The position numbers and the translations under genes are program-made. From Allolobophora icterica (taxonomy: Eukaryota; Annelida; Clitellata; Crassiclitellata; Lumbricidae): 64,000 bases of DNA. The DNA lies in contig OY744617.1 of assembly GCA_963556255.1 (NCBI GenBank), forward strand, positions 22,734,668 to 22,798,667, written 5' to 3'. Below the pieces are notes generated by a model. The model was not told the origin of the DNA. It ran no database searches and worked only from the letters and a program-made list of their open reading frames with translations. Of this stretch, positions 23,881 through 35,900 are shown one piece after another (positions within the stretch are counted from its first letter, which is position 1; each line of letters opens with the position of its first letter).

Positions 23881-24925
23881 CAGGGTTAAATCGGGCTATC
23901 TTATTTGTTTGGTCAATTTCTGGGCTAAGGCAGTTAATATTCAGAAGAGGCCGGCTCTGTTAACGGGTAGCTATGATATGTGACGCCGCCTCTTAAGCTG
24001 AGGCGTCGATCTGTGTGCATGCATGGGACGGGGCGATATATATGGATATACGCCCCACCCAATGTGAGGTTAATGGTAACCCATTTACGGTTTTATGTCC
24101 CCCATTATTACTTTAAAGTGCAGGGGCGTAACTTTGGTCTCAAATGTGGGGGTACCAATTTCTTACATACACGAAGCAAGGCGGAGACTGCGATCTCTGG
24201 GATGCCTCAATAATAAAATATTGATTGGCATTGTTTAGAGAGTGTGGGTCCGGTACCCCAGTCCAAAAAGTGGGGGTACGGTACCCCAGTCCAAAAGTGG
24301 GGTACAATACCCAAGTCCAAAAGTGGGGGTACGGGTACCCCTAATACTCTCTACAAAATATGTTCAAGTGTTCTTTTCTAATGTTAGTAATAATAACTTA
24401 TAACTGGGGGTCAAAGCCACATATGGTCATTCCCTATGAGTGGAATGAGACAAATTCGATCAAATTTAGCACATGTATGCTAATTATGTTCATATATACC
24501 TCGACGCTTCGGCTCCCTTACTGATTCACTTCACTTAACGGACTGTTCATTCACAGTGTTATAGAAAAGACCCGCGAACCACGTATGTTGTGACAATGCT
24601 GCGCCAACACAAGACGTCCTTTCCCGGCTGCGCGTGGAAGTCAGCGTTCAAAGTTAGCACCCGCAATTTATTCTGACCTTCTAATACTAAAAGGTGACAT
24701 GAACTTTGGCATGAATTCGTTTGGGTTAAGTCTGGATGCCCCAAAACCAGAGGCGTCGATAGAAGACAGCGGGGACAAATCCCTAGAAGTTATTTCTGAA
24801 TGGATGCCAAAATAATAGGCCTATAAAGATTCACTACGGGCACCCATGGTTCGGTCCGCTCTGCTCTTTCACCTGCCTTCACCTTCCATGGTATGACTTA
24901 TACTCACAGGAAGGGTTTCAAAGTC

Positions 24926-24926
24926 G

Positions 24927-24968
<42 letters not shown>
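24926..24968. repeat. (CAT)n microsatellite
   Basis: About 14 uninterrupted CAT/ATC units. Confidence 0.9.
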
Positions 24969-24993
24969 GGTCCACAGAAGACCGTTAATGTTG

Positions 24994-25125
24994 GGCAAGG
25001 TAGCCGAATGGATAGAGCGCTCGATCGGCATGTTTCGTCAGCGCTCGTGTATAGACTGGTGCCCTGCGCATGGCCTTCTAGTAGCGCTTTAGAAGTTTGG
25101 AGATTACGATTACGATGTAACGCGG
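24994..25125 (+). repeat. tRNA-like dispersed repeat
   Basis: GGTAGCCGAATGGATAGAGCGC resembles a tRNA box A region, followed by CTGGTGCCCTGCGCATGG and GTAGCGCTTTAGAAGTTTGG. The latter part recurs at about 27,428-27,490, so it is a dispersed, probably SINE-type repeat. A convincing box B is missing, and no cloverleaf forms. Confidence 0.4.
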
Positions 25126-25505
25126 AGAATACGGGTTCCAGACTCCACTCAGACGATCACCGTGTAAAGATCTTGATCAAGTCCTTGAAGCACATGTAGT
25201 AGCTCAGCGCCACCGATGTTCTGTCGTGTAGTCGTGTCGTGTGTGAAGGTCTGAACTTTGGATGACAATATCGAAAACAGTTGTATTCATGGGCGGCCAT
25301 CACGGGGGCTCGACAGGGACAAGACCCCTCACCTTCAACAGTGGGGGGGACACGGTATACAGTTGTCCCCACAGTTGAAGAAACAACAAAACAGATCAAC
25401 AAATTTTTGACTAGATCAGTTCAAAAGTGTCCCGTGTCCCCCCACATGTCAAACAAGATCGCCGCCGCTGGTTGTATTGTATTGTATTGTATAATCATCT
25501 GCAGG

Positions 25506-25823
25506 CAGAGGCGTCTACACCATGGAAGCAGTGGTTAAAGTGGTTTGGGTGAGCAGTGGGAACGCCAAAGTATAGTTTCATTAGAACGCATGCATGAACA
25601 GTGGGAACGCAAGCAAAGAATTTCGAGAGCAGTGGGAACGCCGTTCCCACCGTTCCCAGTCCACTTTAACCTCTGCATGGAAGCCTTGGAGCAAATGCTC
25701 CATCCAAGAAATAGAGAAGATCTCTCAGTGTGTGCCATCATTAGCTGGGGGGAGGAAGGGGAAGGGGAAGAGGAGGGGAGGGGATGTTGCTCCAATGACT
25801 TCGAGGGGGAGGGATAGACAGAT
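25506..25823. mobile_element. hAT-like element (outer), with a nested hAT
   Basis: Left end CAGAGGCGTCTACACC. The right end is worn (GGATAGAC). The body GCCTTGGAGCAAATGCTCCATCCAAG and the GGGGAGG-rich part match the element at 61879-62049, which keeps the right end GGTAGACGCCTCTG. It is interrupted at 25529-25675. Confidence 0.7.
25529..25675. mobile_element. 147-bp hAT element nested in another hAT, TSD CATGGAAG
   Basis: Ends CAGTGGTTAAAGTGG / CCACTTTAACCTCTG with exact CATGGAAG duplications (25521-25528, 25676-25683). The related element at 61879 has CACCATAGAAACCTTGGAGC without this insert, an empty-site paralogue that confirms the boundaries. Confidence 0.9.
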
Positions 25824-26049
25824 GCATTTCGCATTCTATTGTAGGCCTTCAGGTATGACTATTATAAGCAATCCATCTGCTTGTCTCCTCTACCTCTGCT
25901 ACTACCCGGATGGGGTTCCGTTAGATCAGCTCTATGCGTTCGATACGTTCCGCTATGGGCGACGTTTCTAAACATTTAATTATTTTGCTTGTACAAAGGT
26001 GAACTTTATTGTGAATATTTGCTTAGTGGACTTTAGCATCGCTTAGGCA

Positions 26050-26280
26050 GAGCTTTTGTGGGGTACGAATTATCAACGCCGGGCTTTCTCTATAGCTGGG
26101 CCCTCCATTTGGAATGGTCTTCCATTAGAGATTCGCCTTCTCCCTAGGGGTTACACATCTGCTTTTTACAAGCTGCTCAAGTCTAATCTCTATTGCCGTG
26201 GCTGGGCTGGGAGCGCTTCTGAGTAGGTTTCTTGAAGGTGCGCTATATTAAATGTTTGAATGAATGAATGAATGAATGAA
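26050..26280 (+). mobile_element. LINE 3' fragment (CR1/L2-like)
   Basis: The plus strand reads AGPSIWNGLPLEIRLLP, the LWNxLP block, and ends GAAGGTGCGCTATATTAAAT followed by (GAAT)n. It is 5' truncated. Confidence 0.75.
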
Positions 26281-26344
26281 CGAAGAAGCGCTATATAATA
26301 AGTTATCTAGATATACAATGCAACCAACCCTATACGATTACTGT

Positions 26345-26523
26345 CAGGCACGTAACTAGGATTTTTCGTTTGGGGGGCTTAAACCTTGAACATGGCAACA
26401 TTTATACAGTGTTCATACGAATTTTAGCCGTAAGCATACAACGGCTTGACTTGTTTGGGGGGGGCTTCAACTTCGTTTGGGGGGGCTTAAGCCCCCCCAA
26501 GCCCAACGCTAGTTACGTCCCTG
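26345..26523. mobile_element. Short hAT element, TSD ATTACTGT
   Basis: Ends CAGGCACGTAACTAG / CTAGTTACGTCCCTG with exact ATTACTGT copies (26337-26344, 26524-26531). A GGGGGGGCTTAAGCCCCCCC palindrome lies near the right end. Confidence 0.9.
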
Positions 26524-26973
26524 ATTACTGTTGCTAACACTATAGGCCTAACTATTAGGAAATGGAGTGCTATCGCCTATGTCACCAGTGGGACTATTTC
26601 AAGTATTGTAGGCCTGAGTAGATATATCTTGAAGGGGCGCTATATAAAACCAATGTACGCCTAATTTATTAAGCATATTAAGCCTAATATTTTTCGCAAC
26701 CTGCACTCCTAGGCCTATAGGCCTAGTGTGGTCATGTTGTAATCTAATCATATATCAGCTATTTTTACAGCTAAAACGCTGAACTGAAGAACTTAGACGC
26801 TAACGACTACATGCCTAACATAGAAACTCAAACACAGAAAGTTGAGTCACAATCAAAACATTTATTTCATTTTACAATTTTTTCGCCGCATTTTCTGATT
26901 GATAGTTCTTAACGAGACCGTCTTATACGCCCGTCTGACTTAGCGAGAGTCACTGTAGATCCCGTCGCTCTCC

Positions 26974-27222
26974 TCAGGTGCGGAAGTAGCACTTCCTGCG
27001 TGGCATCCTCCTTCTGGAGTGGCGCCTCCTTCCTCGTCTCCTCCTCGAGTGCCTTCTCCTTCTTCCGGATCGACGCCTGCTCCGGCCGTGGCGTCTGGAC
27101 CGAGAGCCATGGCGCGAACCGTGGCGACGGCGACTCCGGCTGGAATGCTCGGAAGACTTCCGTCGACTCCTGGAGCGACCGGACTCCTCCAGATCACCAA
27201 CAGACTCGTCGAAGGAATCCAT
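26974..27222 (-). CDS. Protamine-like arginine-rich sperm-type basic protein 2
   Basis: An 82-aa protein, starting MDSFDESVGDLEESGRSRSR. An acidic leader of about 14 residues is followed by SRS and HGSR repeats and Arg blocks (RRRSGRRRRHSRRRRGRRR), ending RRKCYFRT. Layout and ending (KxYFxx) parallel the gene at 22977, so the two are paralogues. The coding exon begins at the acceptor just before 27225 (TTCTTTAG|AGGATG). A non-coding first exon ends at 27566 (GAA|GTAAGC), with a TATA-like CATATAAG near 27648-27655. AATAAA (minus) is at 26861-26866. One cysteine near the C-terminus could form a disulfide in mature chromatin. A longer overlapping frame (104 codons) has no family resemblance and is a shadow. 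Confidence 0.75.
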   Translation of the reverse strand: MDSFDESVGDLEESGRSRSRRKSSEHSSRSRRRHGSRHGSRSRRHGRSRRRSGRRRRHSRRRRGRRRHSRRRMPRRKCYFRT

Positions 27223-27304
27223 CCTCTAAAGAACCAAGCACAGGAACCAGCCATTAATGAGTTGTATCGTTTACCCTATGGTGAAAATAGCAGAATGTTC
27301 ACGC

Positions 27305-27376
27305 GGCAGCCACGTTCCTTGGGTTCATAATTGGACCAAATACGGGTCCAACGTGAATCCAAAGAACGTGGCTGCC
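27305..27376 (-). ncRNA. 72-nt pre-miRNA-like hairpin in the protamine-like intron
   Basis: Arms of about 32 nt pair with 13 perfect terminal base pairs (GGCAGCCACGTTC / GAACGTGGCTGCC), then a near-continuous stem to a 7-nt loop. It lies inside the 5' intron (27226-27565) of protamine-like gene 2 and would be transcribed with it on the minus strand. It could be an intronic miRNA or a tiny foldback transposon; expression is unknown. Confidence 0.45.
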
Positions 27377-27969
27377 TGAGCCAATTTCTATCGACAGCTT
27401 CAAAGGCTTTTAGCAGCAATGTTAATAAGCTGGTGCCGTGCGCTTAGCTATCGAGTGGCGCTGTAGGAATTTGGAATTTACGATTTAATACGATAAAATG
27501 TGAGCTATTTTTTAAGTTTAAGAAACGAAGGATCGATAAGAAAGCTTAGGAATACTAATGCTTACTTCTCTTATCTTCCTGTTCGTCTTCAGCTCCTGAT
27601 GTTGTTCCGGCCCACCCAGCGATCTGCCTTAGCCAGACGCCGTCTGCTTATATGAACACCGGCGCCAAACAACGTCGTCTGATTGGTCGAAATAATCAGT
27701 GACGTAATCCTTCTGTCTTCTCAGCACAGAGATTGTAAACAATCGTCACCATCAGCGTTATAAATAGACTATCATGCTATATTAAACTTTCGCGTTATAT
27801 TCTATCCCAGGGCTGCACGATTGGTGTTAAATAATGTAATTGCAATCACTTATTTATATAGCGCCTCTAGCACTTATCAGAGGTGCTCCCAACATGACTA
27901 CTCAAGGAACGCTCGAACAGAATGCACTTGTAGCATCGTAGCCTAGGCAGTGACCTAGCTACCTCTAGG

Positions 27970-28294
27970 CAGGGCTGTAGTCGAGGGTATATACGCGGGT
28001 ATACAGCGTATAGTTACCTCTCTAGAGACCGTATAGCCATTGACCAATGAAACGTCCACGAAAAAGAGAGGTAATTAAAGGTTTTGAGGGCGAATGACAA
28101 AAAAAGGTCATCAACTTTTTCAGAGACGAAATCCTAAAAAGTCCTAAAATTTTCTGAGAATTCGTAACAGGTCAGAAATTTTTCAGAGACGAATTCCTAA
28201 AAAAAGGTCATAACATTTTTTGAGCCCTAGGCCTAGTGACGCCGCTTCTCACCGGTAGCGTGTACTCACCTCTAATTTTACCACTACAGCCCTG
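27970..28294. mobile_element. hAT element, TSD CCTCTAGG
   Basis: Ends CAGGGCTGTAGT / ACTACAGCCCTG with exact CCTCTAGG duplications (27962-27969, 28295-28302). AAAAAAGGTCATxxxxTTTT motifs recur inside. Confidence 0.9.
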
Positions 28295-29229
28295 CCTCTA
28301 GGGTGCCTTATAACTGTCATTGCAAATGCTACGAGTTAGATTCGCGGATACGATTAGGGGTAGGCCTATATTGGATATATTTGATATTTAAAAAAATATT
28401 TGTGCACAATCAATCAATTATTGCCTCAATAAAGTTTAGTGATATGGGGAACTTATTACTGCTCTAACGTTTGACGAAAAACAATGTTCCAATTAAATGC
28501 AAAATATTCATAAAACGAACTCAACAACGTCCTTCGTGTTTTGCGCCAGCCTCACCAAGGAGGCAGGCCTTTTGCAGAACTTGCAGTCATATTGTTGGTA
28601 CATTGTTAACTTGTACCAACATAACAATACTATGTTATTGTTGTGTAGTCGGCTGGCTACTAGGCCTATACGCTTCTGTACCTCTGCAACTGCAGCTGTA
28701 AGCCAGTTAATTGCAATTGTAATTAGTAATTTCTGTTGCGCTGGTGTCTAAAGCACAGCGCTATGTACAACACCGGCAGCTTGCTGTCGAGCGGCTTCAT
28801 CTTACATACAACAGGTCAATGTGCGTGTGCATGTGCGCGCGCGCGACATATCGGACGTGAGAACGTCCCTTGACACGGTGGGTCACGAGGCTCCGCTGAC
28901 AAGACTAAGCACCCTGTATGGAGTTATTTGCGTGACTTCGCCCTTTTCCAACTGGACGATCAATGATAGTGGCTGTGGGCTTGGAAAATTCAGTACTGGC
29001 CACTTCTACATTAGGTTTATGCATGTTAAAGCACTTGGGCTACTCCTGTATAATTATCCTTAGGGGTCATCCATAAAGGACGTCCGCAATGAGGGGGCAG
29101 GGAGGGGTCATCGAAATGCGGACAAATGCGGACAAGGGGGAGGGAGGGTTATGACCAGTGCGGACGTCCGCATCTAAACTTTTAAATTTGATAGTTGTTT
29201 CAACACCACCTTGCAACAGTACGTCTAAC

Positions 29230-29624
29230 CAGGGTGAGAATTGTTGTCGGGGATGGGGCTCAATCCCCTAGTCTTAGGACCACCAAGTTCAGTCTAGGGC
29301 CTACATTGCACACCCGGGGATCGTTTCCAACCCCTCAGTTGTGCTGTGATTATAATGTGCATATATTTTAGCATTTTCTATCACAATTCACTTTGTGGGT
29401 TACTAATAAAGTAATGCTCTGGTTTATTGTGAGATTTGTGACCATGTGAACTGTACACTAATAAATTTGGTGATGTCAACATTTTAAGGAGTTTAAGCTT
29501 TTTATTGAATATTTTTTATTTTCTCAGTTTGCAAAATACAGATAAAATAGTCAACTCCACATGAATCAAACTCATCAAAGTCTAAACCCCCCACCCCATT
29601 CTTTTTTCTACAATTCTCACACTG
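29230..29624. mobile_element. hAT element, second copy of the 5423 family
   Basis: Ends CAGGGTGAGAATTGT / ACAATTCTCACACTG. Shares with 5423-5769 the blocks CCCCTAGTCTTAGGACC, GCACACCC and CCTCAGTTGTGCT. Its target duplication is no longer clear. Confidence 0.75.
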
Positions 29625-29962
29625 AATTTAACCTAACAGAGGAACATTGTAACCCTATTATTATCACTATTGTTATTATTGTTGTTGTTGTTGTGACAGT
29701 TTGCATTAACTCTTATATACACAGAAACAGTTTCAGATGTTCAGAGCAAAGGTTTGTTCACGTTTTAAAGGTTTTACTTTGAAGTTTTTACCCTGATTTC
29801 AAGTAAAGCACTTTTCAAAGTTTCCATGTTTCTCCGAATTGCTTAGAGTTCGGTTGCGAATGTTCCGACTTCAACAAGATTCTGATTGAAACACTTCAAT
29901 AACTGTCCGTCTTTTTATTTACACAATACAATATTTTCATCAGTCACACATCAGTGAAGAGA

Positions 29963-32900
29963 TCACTGGCAGAAAGAGATCTGCTGGACTTTGCCAACAT
30001 CAGTCATCAGCTGGTTCATAGTCTTCTTAACTCGCGGCAAGTCACGTAGAATGTCTTCCGTTGAGTTTCCATTGCCCTCTGCACTTTCCAAAGCTGAAAA
30101 CAGCAAATTAACAGCAGATTAATAGTCTAAAATTCAGTTGGAAAAACATCAAATACAACTTCAGGACTAAGAATACAACATATCTGGTAACACAAGTGCA
30201 TTAACAAGGCCCTCAGTATCTAAACCAATAACTTCCATCATTGTATATGTAATGCAATAATTAGAACAAAGAAAAAGTATATAAGCAGACAACCACTGTA
30301 TCTGGCATTAATGTAAGGCAAGGTAAGATGAGGGAAGGTAAGATAAGGTAATTTACAAACATGCATCAACACTAGCGCCATCTAACCTAAAAGTAGTTTG
30401 GAAACTTCTATAGTGATGTTATTGTAATGCACTTAGTGGTCACTTCTAAGCAAAACCCCATTCTGTTATTACAGTTTATTGGACAGAATCCTGCTGCTCT
30501 ATTCATGAGAGCCCCAAGACCACAACACAAGCTTATTTATTTTTTTATTTTTTTATTTCGGATATTTCTATAGCGCCTCTCGAAGTCTACTACTACTCAG
30601 AGGTGCTCCCGACTACAGCATTTGATACTGTGCCGGAATTTTAACGCCGAAGCGCCACGAGCAATTGCGAGTGAAGGACTTGCCCAAGGTCCGCACGCAG
30701 CGGCTAGAGTGGGATTCGAACCTGCAACCCTCCGGTCACAAGGCGCCGAACTTACCACTGAGCCACCACGCCCCACGGGGCAGAGGCAACTATAAACATT
30801 CCTGGTCTAAACAACATTACACAACACACAGAGTAGACACTAGTGGGGTGGAAACATCTTTTGTCTGATGCACAACTATGACAGGAGCAATCCAAGACCA
30901 TTTTGTTACTAGTGTCATGGCCAGACAAATATCTTGTTTAGTTCACAGGCAACAGTTTGATTCAAAGCCTTGGAATCAGTGGCAAAAACTTAGCATCTTG
31001 CCACCCCTACTAAAAATATCAAGCACAGCATACTACAGCTCTCATACATTGATGGGTAGCTATGTTCCTGTACTTTTGAGAGTTACCTGAAAGGTGCTAC
31101 ATAAATATCCAGATACATACATATATATATATAATATATATATACCAACATAGATACATAAATACCGGGTAAGTGATGTTCTAACTGGAACTCATCTCAC
31201 CTGTAACTTGTTCTTCAATCATGGCAATTGATTCTTCAATGCCATCCTGCAGTTGACTGATGTAATGCAGAAGATGATTCTGACAGCTGTCAATCTCCTC
31301 CTCCTCCTCCTCCCCCTCATCAGCTGAACTCGTCGCAGATCCACTCATGTCATCAATCTGATCAAATTAACAAATATTGATGATTTAGCTAACTGTGGCC
31401 AGGCCATAAAATTCCTTACACATGGACAGCAATTTGAACACTGGGGAAAAATGTATAGAAATCCACAAATTTATAATCCTCCATGTAGTGTTCATGTTCA
31501 GGTGGCTGCTACTTGTTGCCTTAAAACTGCTACTTGTTGCATCAAAACTGCTACTTGTTGCCTTAAAACTGCTACTTGTTGCTCAAAACTGCTAAATACA
31601 ATACAATACAATTGCCTTAAAAATGCAGATGAATAGTTTCTTCTGTAAGAAGTGCTATATAAAATCACCAATACAATACAATAAAAAGGATTGGAACAGC
31701 TGAGTGGAACAACTCGAAACATAATCATCTGCATAGACTAGAATATCACAAGTGCTACTTGTTGCCTTAAAACTAGCCTACCTCTGTGGGTGCTAATGAT
31801 ATGATATGAAGTGATATATAAAGTCACCAATACAATACAATAAAAAGGATTGGACCAGCTAAGTGGAACAACTCGAAACATAATCATTTGCATAGACTAG
31901 AAAATCACAAGTAGTTATGTTCGTAAACAAGGTTTGGTAGAATATGGACTAACACACAGTTTATATATAACATGTATACATGTATGTAAGTAGCCTACTA
32001 TGCATCCAAAGATCTGACTAGTTATATAGTTCAGTGTAGGACTCTCTCAAAGGAGCTTAAAAACTTGGTCACATGGTATACCTTTTCATCTTCCGTTTCC
32101 TTCTCTCCTGCATCTTCCAGCAGGTTGTCATTATCATTCACTTGGACCTTAAGCTTTCTGCCATTGACGGGGTTGTTTTTCAGATCCTCCTCATTTGTCG
32201 AAGCAGACTCGCTGTTAGGCAGCACATTTAAGAGATTTCTTCCAGAACCTGTCACAGCATCTTTTTCACTGATGGATTGCAAAGTTTTTGTTAATGGACG
32301 ACCTCCAGGTAAGTTGTCGAACGGAACCCCAGTGAAATTAGCAGCCACGGCATCTTTTACAGGGTTGTCAGCTGCAGCAGAGCAGCTGCTGGTGTTCATT
32401 GCTTCACCAACTTCAGCATCTTTCTCTTGTTTCTCCACCTGTGTTATGGATCCACCATTTGCTCCGTCGCCAGGCTGCTGGTGCTCCATCCGTTTGTCTG
32501 GTTTTTGATCATCCTCGGTTGATGATTGATTGAGTTTGATACTATGTCCGCATTCCTCCGTTCGTGGCGTGCGTCCATTTGCAACACTGCTTGTCAGTTG
32601 TTCATCTCTTTCACGACTTTTGGAGTCGACAGAAGGGTATGAAGAAAGAAGCTGTACATCTTTTACATCCTCCAGACCTCCGACTGTCTCATTCTCTTTT
32701 TTTATAATTTTCCAGTGACTAAACTCTGGCTCAACCTTTTCTCTAAAAGAAGAAAAGCAACAAATAATTCTGTACATTTTAGCCATATGTGGTAAAACAA
32801 ACCATGGGGTGAGCACAGAAAGGTGAGAAGCACAAAGTTATATCACAGGCTAGAATGAGATACAGATTTCATGCTTTACACTGCCACAAGACATGCAGAG

Positions 32901-35900
32901 ATATACAGAGAAAGTTGCAAAGCCAAAGCCATATTGCAGATGGTGAGGTCCGACCTGAGACTTCTCACGCAGAAAAAGTAAAGGGGTTGAGGTAAGATCA
33001 AAACCAATTCAATGCCTGACTGAACACTGCAAACCTCTGCCATAGCTAAGGAGATGAAATGCTACATGGACGGCAGTGCATCAAGAAAATCCAGGGCTAT
33101 GCTTTTTTCTTCTGCAGAGCACCTGACATCTAAACTGAAGGAATTGCATCAGTAAAATGGATTTAGCGGTACCCCGACGGAAATGGAAGAACCATGGAGT
33201 AAGATGACTAAGGGTGCTTCCAACTGCAAAACGACAACGAATCCACTCAAAGAATTTGGAGAATGCTTTAAATTTAATAATTTTACAGATGCTCACACCA
33301 AGTGAAGTTACTGTTATTATATACACTGTTCTGTCGCTAACCGTACACCTTAGGTTTGTTTTTAAGTTCTAAGCAATTAAGACAGATGAAACTTTTGTAG
33401 TTCATTATTACTCTTAATTACGCAACTAAATGATAATAGTAATACAACACTGAATCCCAAGCGGTACGCTTAAAACACTGACTTATTGTGTAACAAAGAT
33501 GCTCCGGTGACTGAATCTATGAATGACTATGCATCTTTGTTGCACGGTTGACTGAATCTATGACTTACTGTGCAACAAAGATGCACCAGTCGAATGAATC
33601 TGACTTACCGTGCAACAAAGATGCAATGGTTGATTAAATCTATGACTTACCGTGCAACAAAGATGCACCAGTCGAATGAATCTGACTTACCGTGCAACAA
33701 AGATGCAATGGTTGATTAAATCTATGACTTACCGTGCAACAAAGATGCACCAGTTGAATGAATCTGACTTACCGTGCAACAAAGATGCAATGGTTGATTA
33801 AATCTATGATTTACCGTGCAACAAAGATGCACCAGTCGAATGAATCTGACTCACTGTGCAACAAAGACGCAATGGTTGATTAAATCAATGACTTATCGTA
33901 CAACAAAGATGCACCGGCTGACTGACCAAGTCATAGGACCTACCTTGCAACAAAGATGCAACGGTTGACTGAATCAATGACTTGTCTGACACCGTGAAGA
34001 TCAGCTACCAGCTGATGCGTCATCTTCATGATCTTTGCTTTACCAGCCACTCCATATGCCGGTTCAACAGTGGCCGCCCCTCCTAGATTGCCATCGAAAT
34101 CAGCCAAACGTCCCTCAACCAACCAGTCCTGGTCAAAGCTGTATTTGGCACTCTCACGTAAACCTAAAAATTAACCAGTGCACGCACATTAATCTTCATA
34201 TTTGTAAATATACATACTTAGTAAGAATTTTTATCCTAGGTAACGGAAAGCGATACCACTGAAAATGCTTCTGAACAGTTTGGATTTCTGGTAGAATACT
34301 GTACCAGAAGCACAACCCACTGCAAACAAAGCAACATTCTTGCATCTTTGTGTTAAATCACAGCTCTAGCAAGCAGGTCCTCGTGGCCTGCAGACATCAA
34401 TGTTATTGTTTTGCCGAATATGAATTTTAATTGATCAGCATCTTAAAGTCTGCTTTTTTTGTTCCTGTTTCCACCTTGGTGATCATCAGTTTACTAAAGA
34501 CAGGAGGATATAATTCCTGATCTGTCGATTTCGTAGTACACGGCATACAAACTTGCAAGATGTTACAATAGGTGCATCATAAATACCTGCTTTCGTTACA
34601 TAACAAAGCCACATCACACAATCACGACAGACTTCAAATTAATTATTGCATTGCCTGATTTGTTAATTACCTGGTGGGTGGGTGCACATCTTGCAGATAT
34701 ATCTCCTCGTTAAATTTGTCTCTTCTTCTTCCAAGCACTGGAGATGTTGCCAGCACAAACAAACACTGCACTGCACACAACCACATAAAGCAAATGAGTT
34801 CAACTTGTAAAAGGTAAGCTAAATTCAAGCACACACATGACAACATTTCAGAATAAACTAGATACATATTTTCTATCCAAACAAAAATCATTTCAATGCA
34901 TCGTACAATGAAACACCGTTAAAGCGTGTGCTAATAACACGAAAAGTCTAGTTTACATGCAGTGCCACCATGCCTTCTGACACCCTGAGATTAACATGCA
35001 GGCATTGTTAACATGAAGCAGTTTAATGAAAATGATAGCGCTAATATAGTGACGGATGATGATGTTGAGAATGCTGTCGAAAACCGCCGCCCAATTTTAT
35101 ATACAGATGCTTACAGTGCGGCACAGATGCTGACTCAGTGTCTCGAGGAACAAGGTGCCGAGCACATTCGAGATTATCCAACTACAACTGTTGTGTTGCC
35201 TCCACACAGGGGAATGGTGTGCCACCGTGGGACCCATGGGGAAAGGAGGAAACGAGCCTTTGTTGACACCCTCCCCATCAGCGCATATGAATTCATCGGC
35301 GAACATCGATGCACGTGGACTTCTTTCTCGGCAACTGGGTCAACACAGCTGTTGCTATTTCTTTCATCGCCCAAACCCGAAAAAGCCTTTGGCAGTAACT
35401 CGTTAAACATGACCACTTTTCTCTCTCTCTCGCCTGTGGCAACCTTAACTAGCTGTTCGCAGTCATTGCTGCCTTTCTCCCTTCCAAGGTACATTGAAGT
35501 CTTTGATGCACTGCATGTGTATTTGTCCTTAGCAGAGCAAAGGTAATTTCTTTAGCTAATAATAATGTTCTGAGATTCACGGACTACACACTTGTGAGAA
35601 AGACAGGCAATACTGTACATTACTACTACACCTATTTGGTACACTTGTTAAGCCACTGATTGCGTATTAACGGTGCTTCACTGTAGTCATCATAATTATT
35701 AACAATGACATTACTCTTGATTTTTACTACAGTTAGAGCCACAGTGTATACATGGGCAAAAATAGTGACAATTAAGAAAATGAAAAAGCATGAGAAAGGA
35801 AATTGTCTCACTTGAATTAGTTGGCTGGTTTCTCTGTTAACTTCACACAAGCAGTTGATGACTTTCTTGTTGACAGGACGATCTCGTATGCGACTGATTC

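Noticed and set aside
24121..24360. Possible hAT element starting CAGGGGCGTAACTTTGG
   Set aside because: No matching inverted right end or 8-bp duplication was found; only local GGGGTAC repeats.
26940..27254. 104-aa frame on the minus strand
   Set aside because: It is a shadow of protamine-like gene 2; its start lies in the intron and its sequence has no family pattern.
30690..30779. tRNA gene suggested by box A and box B
   Set aside because: It is the head of a SINE: it continues into a CORE domain and LINE-like tail, and no clean acceptor stem pairs.
33480..33975. CRISPR-like array of regular repeats
   Set aside because: Units are contiguous copies of an exon end in an animal gene, without unique spacers.
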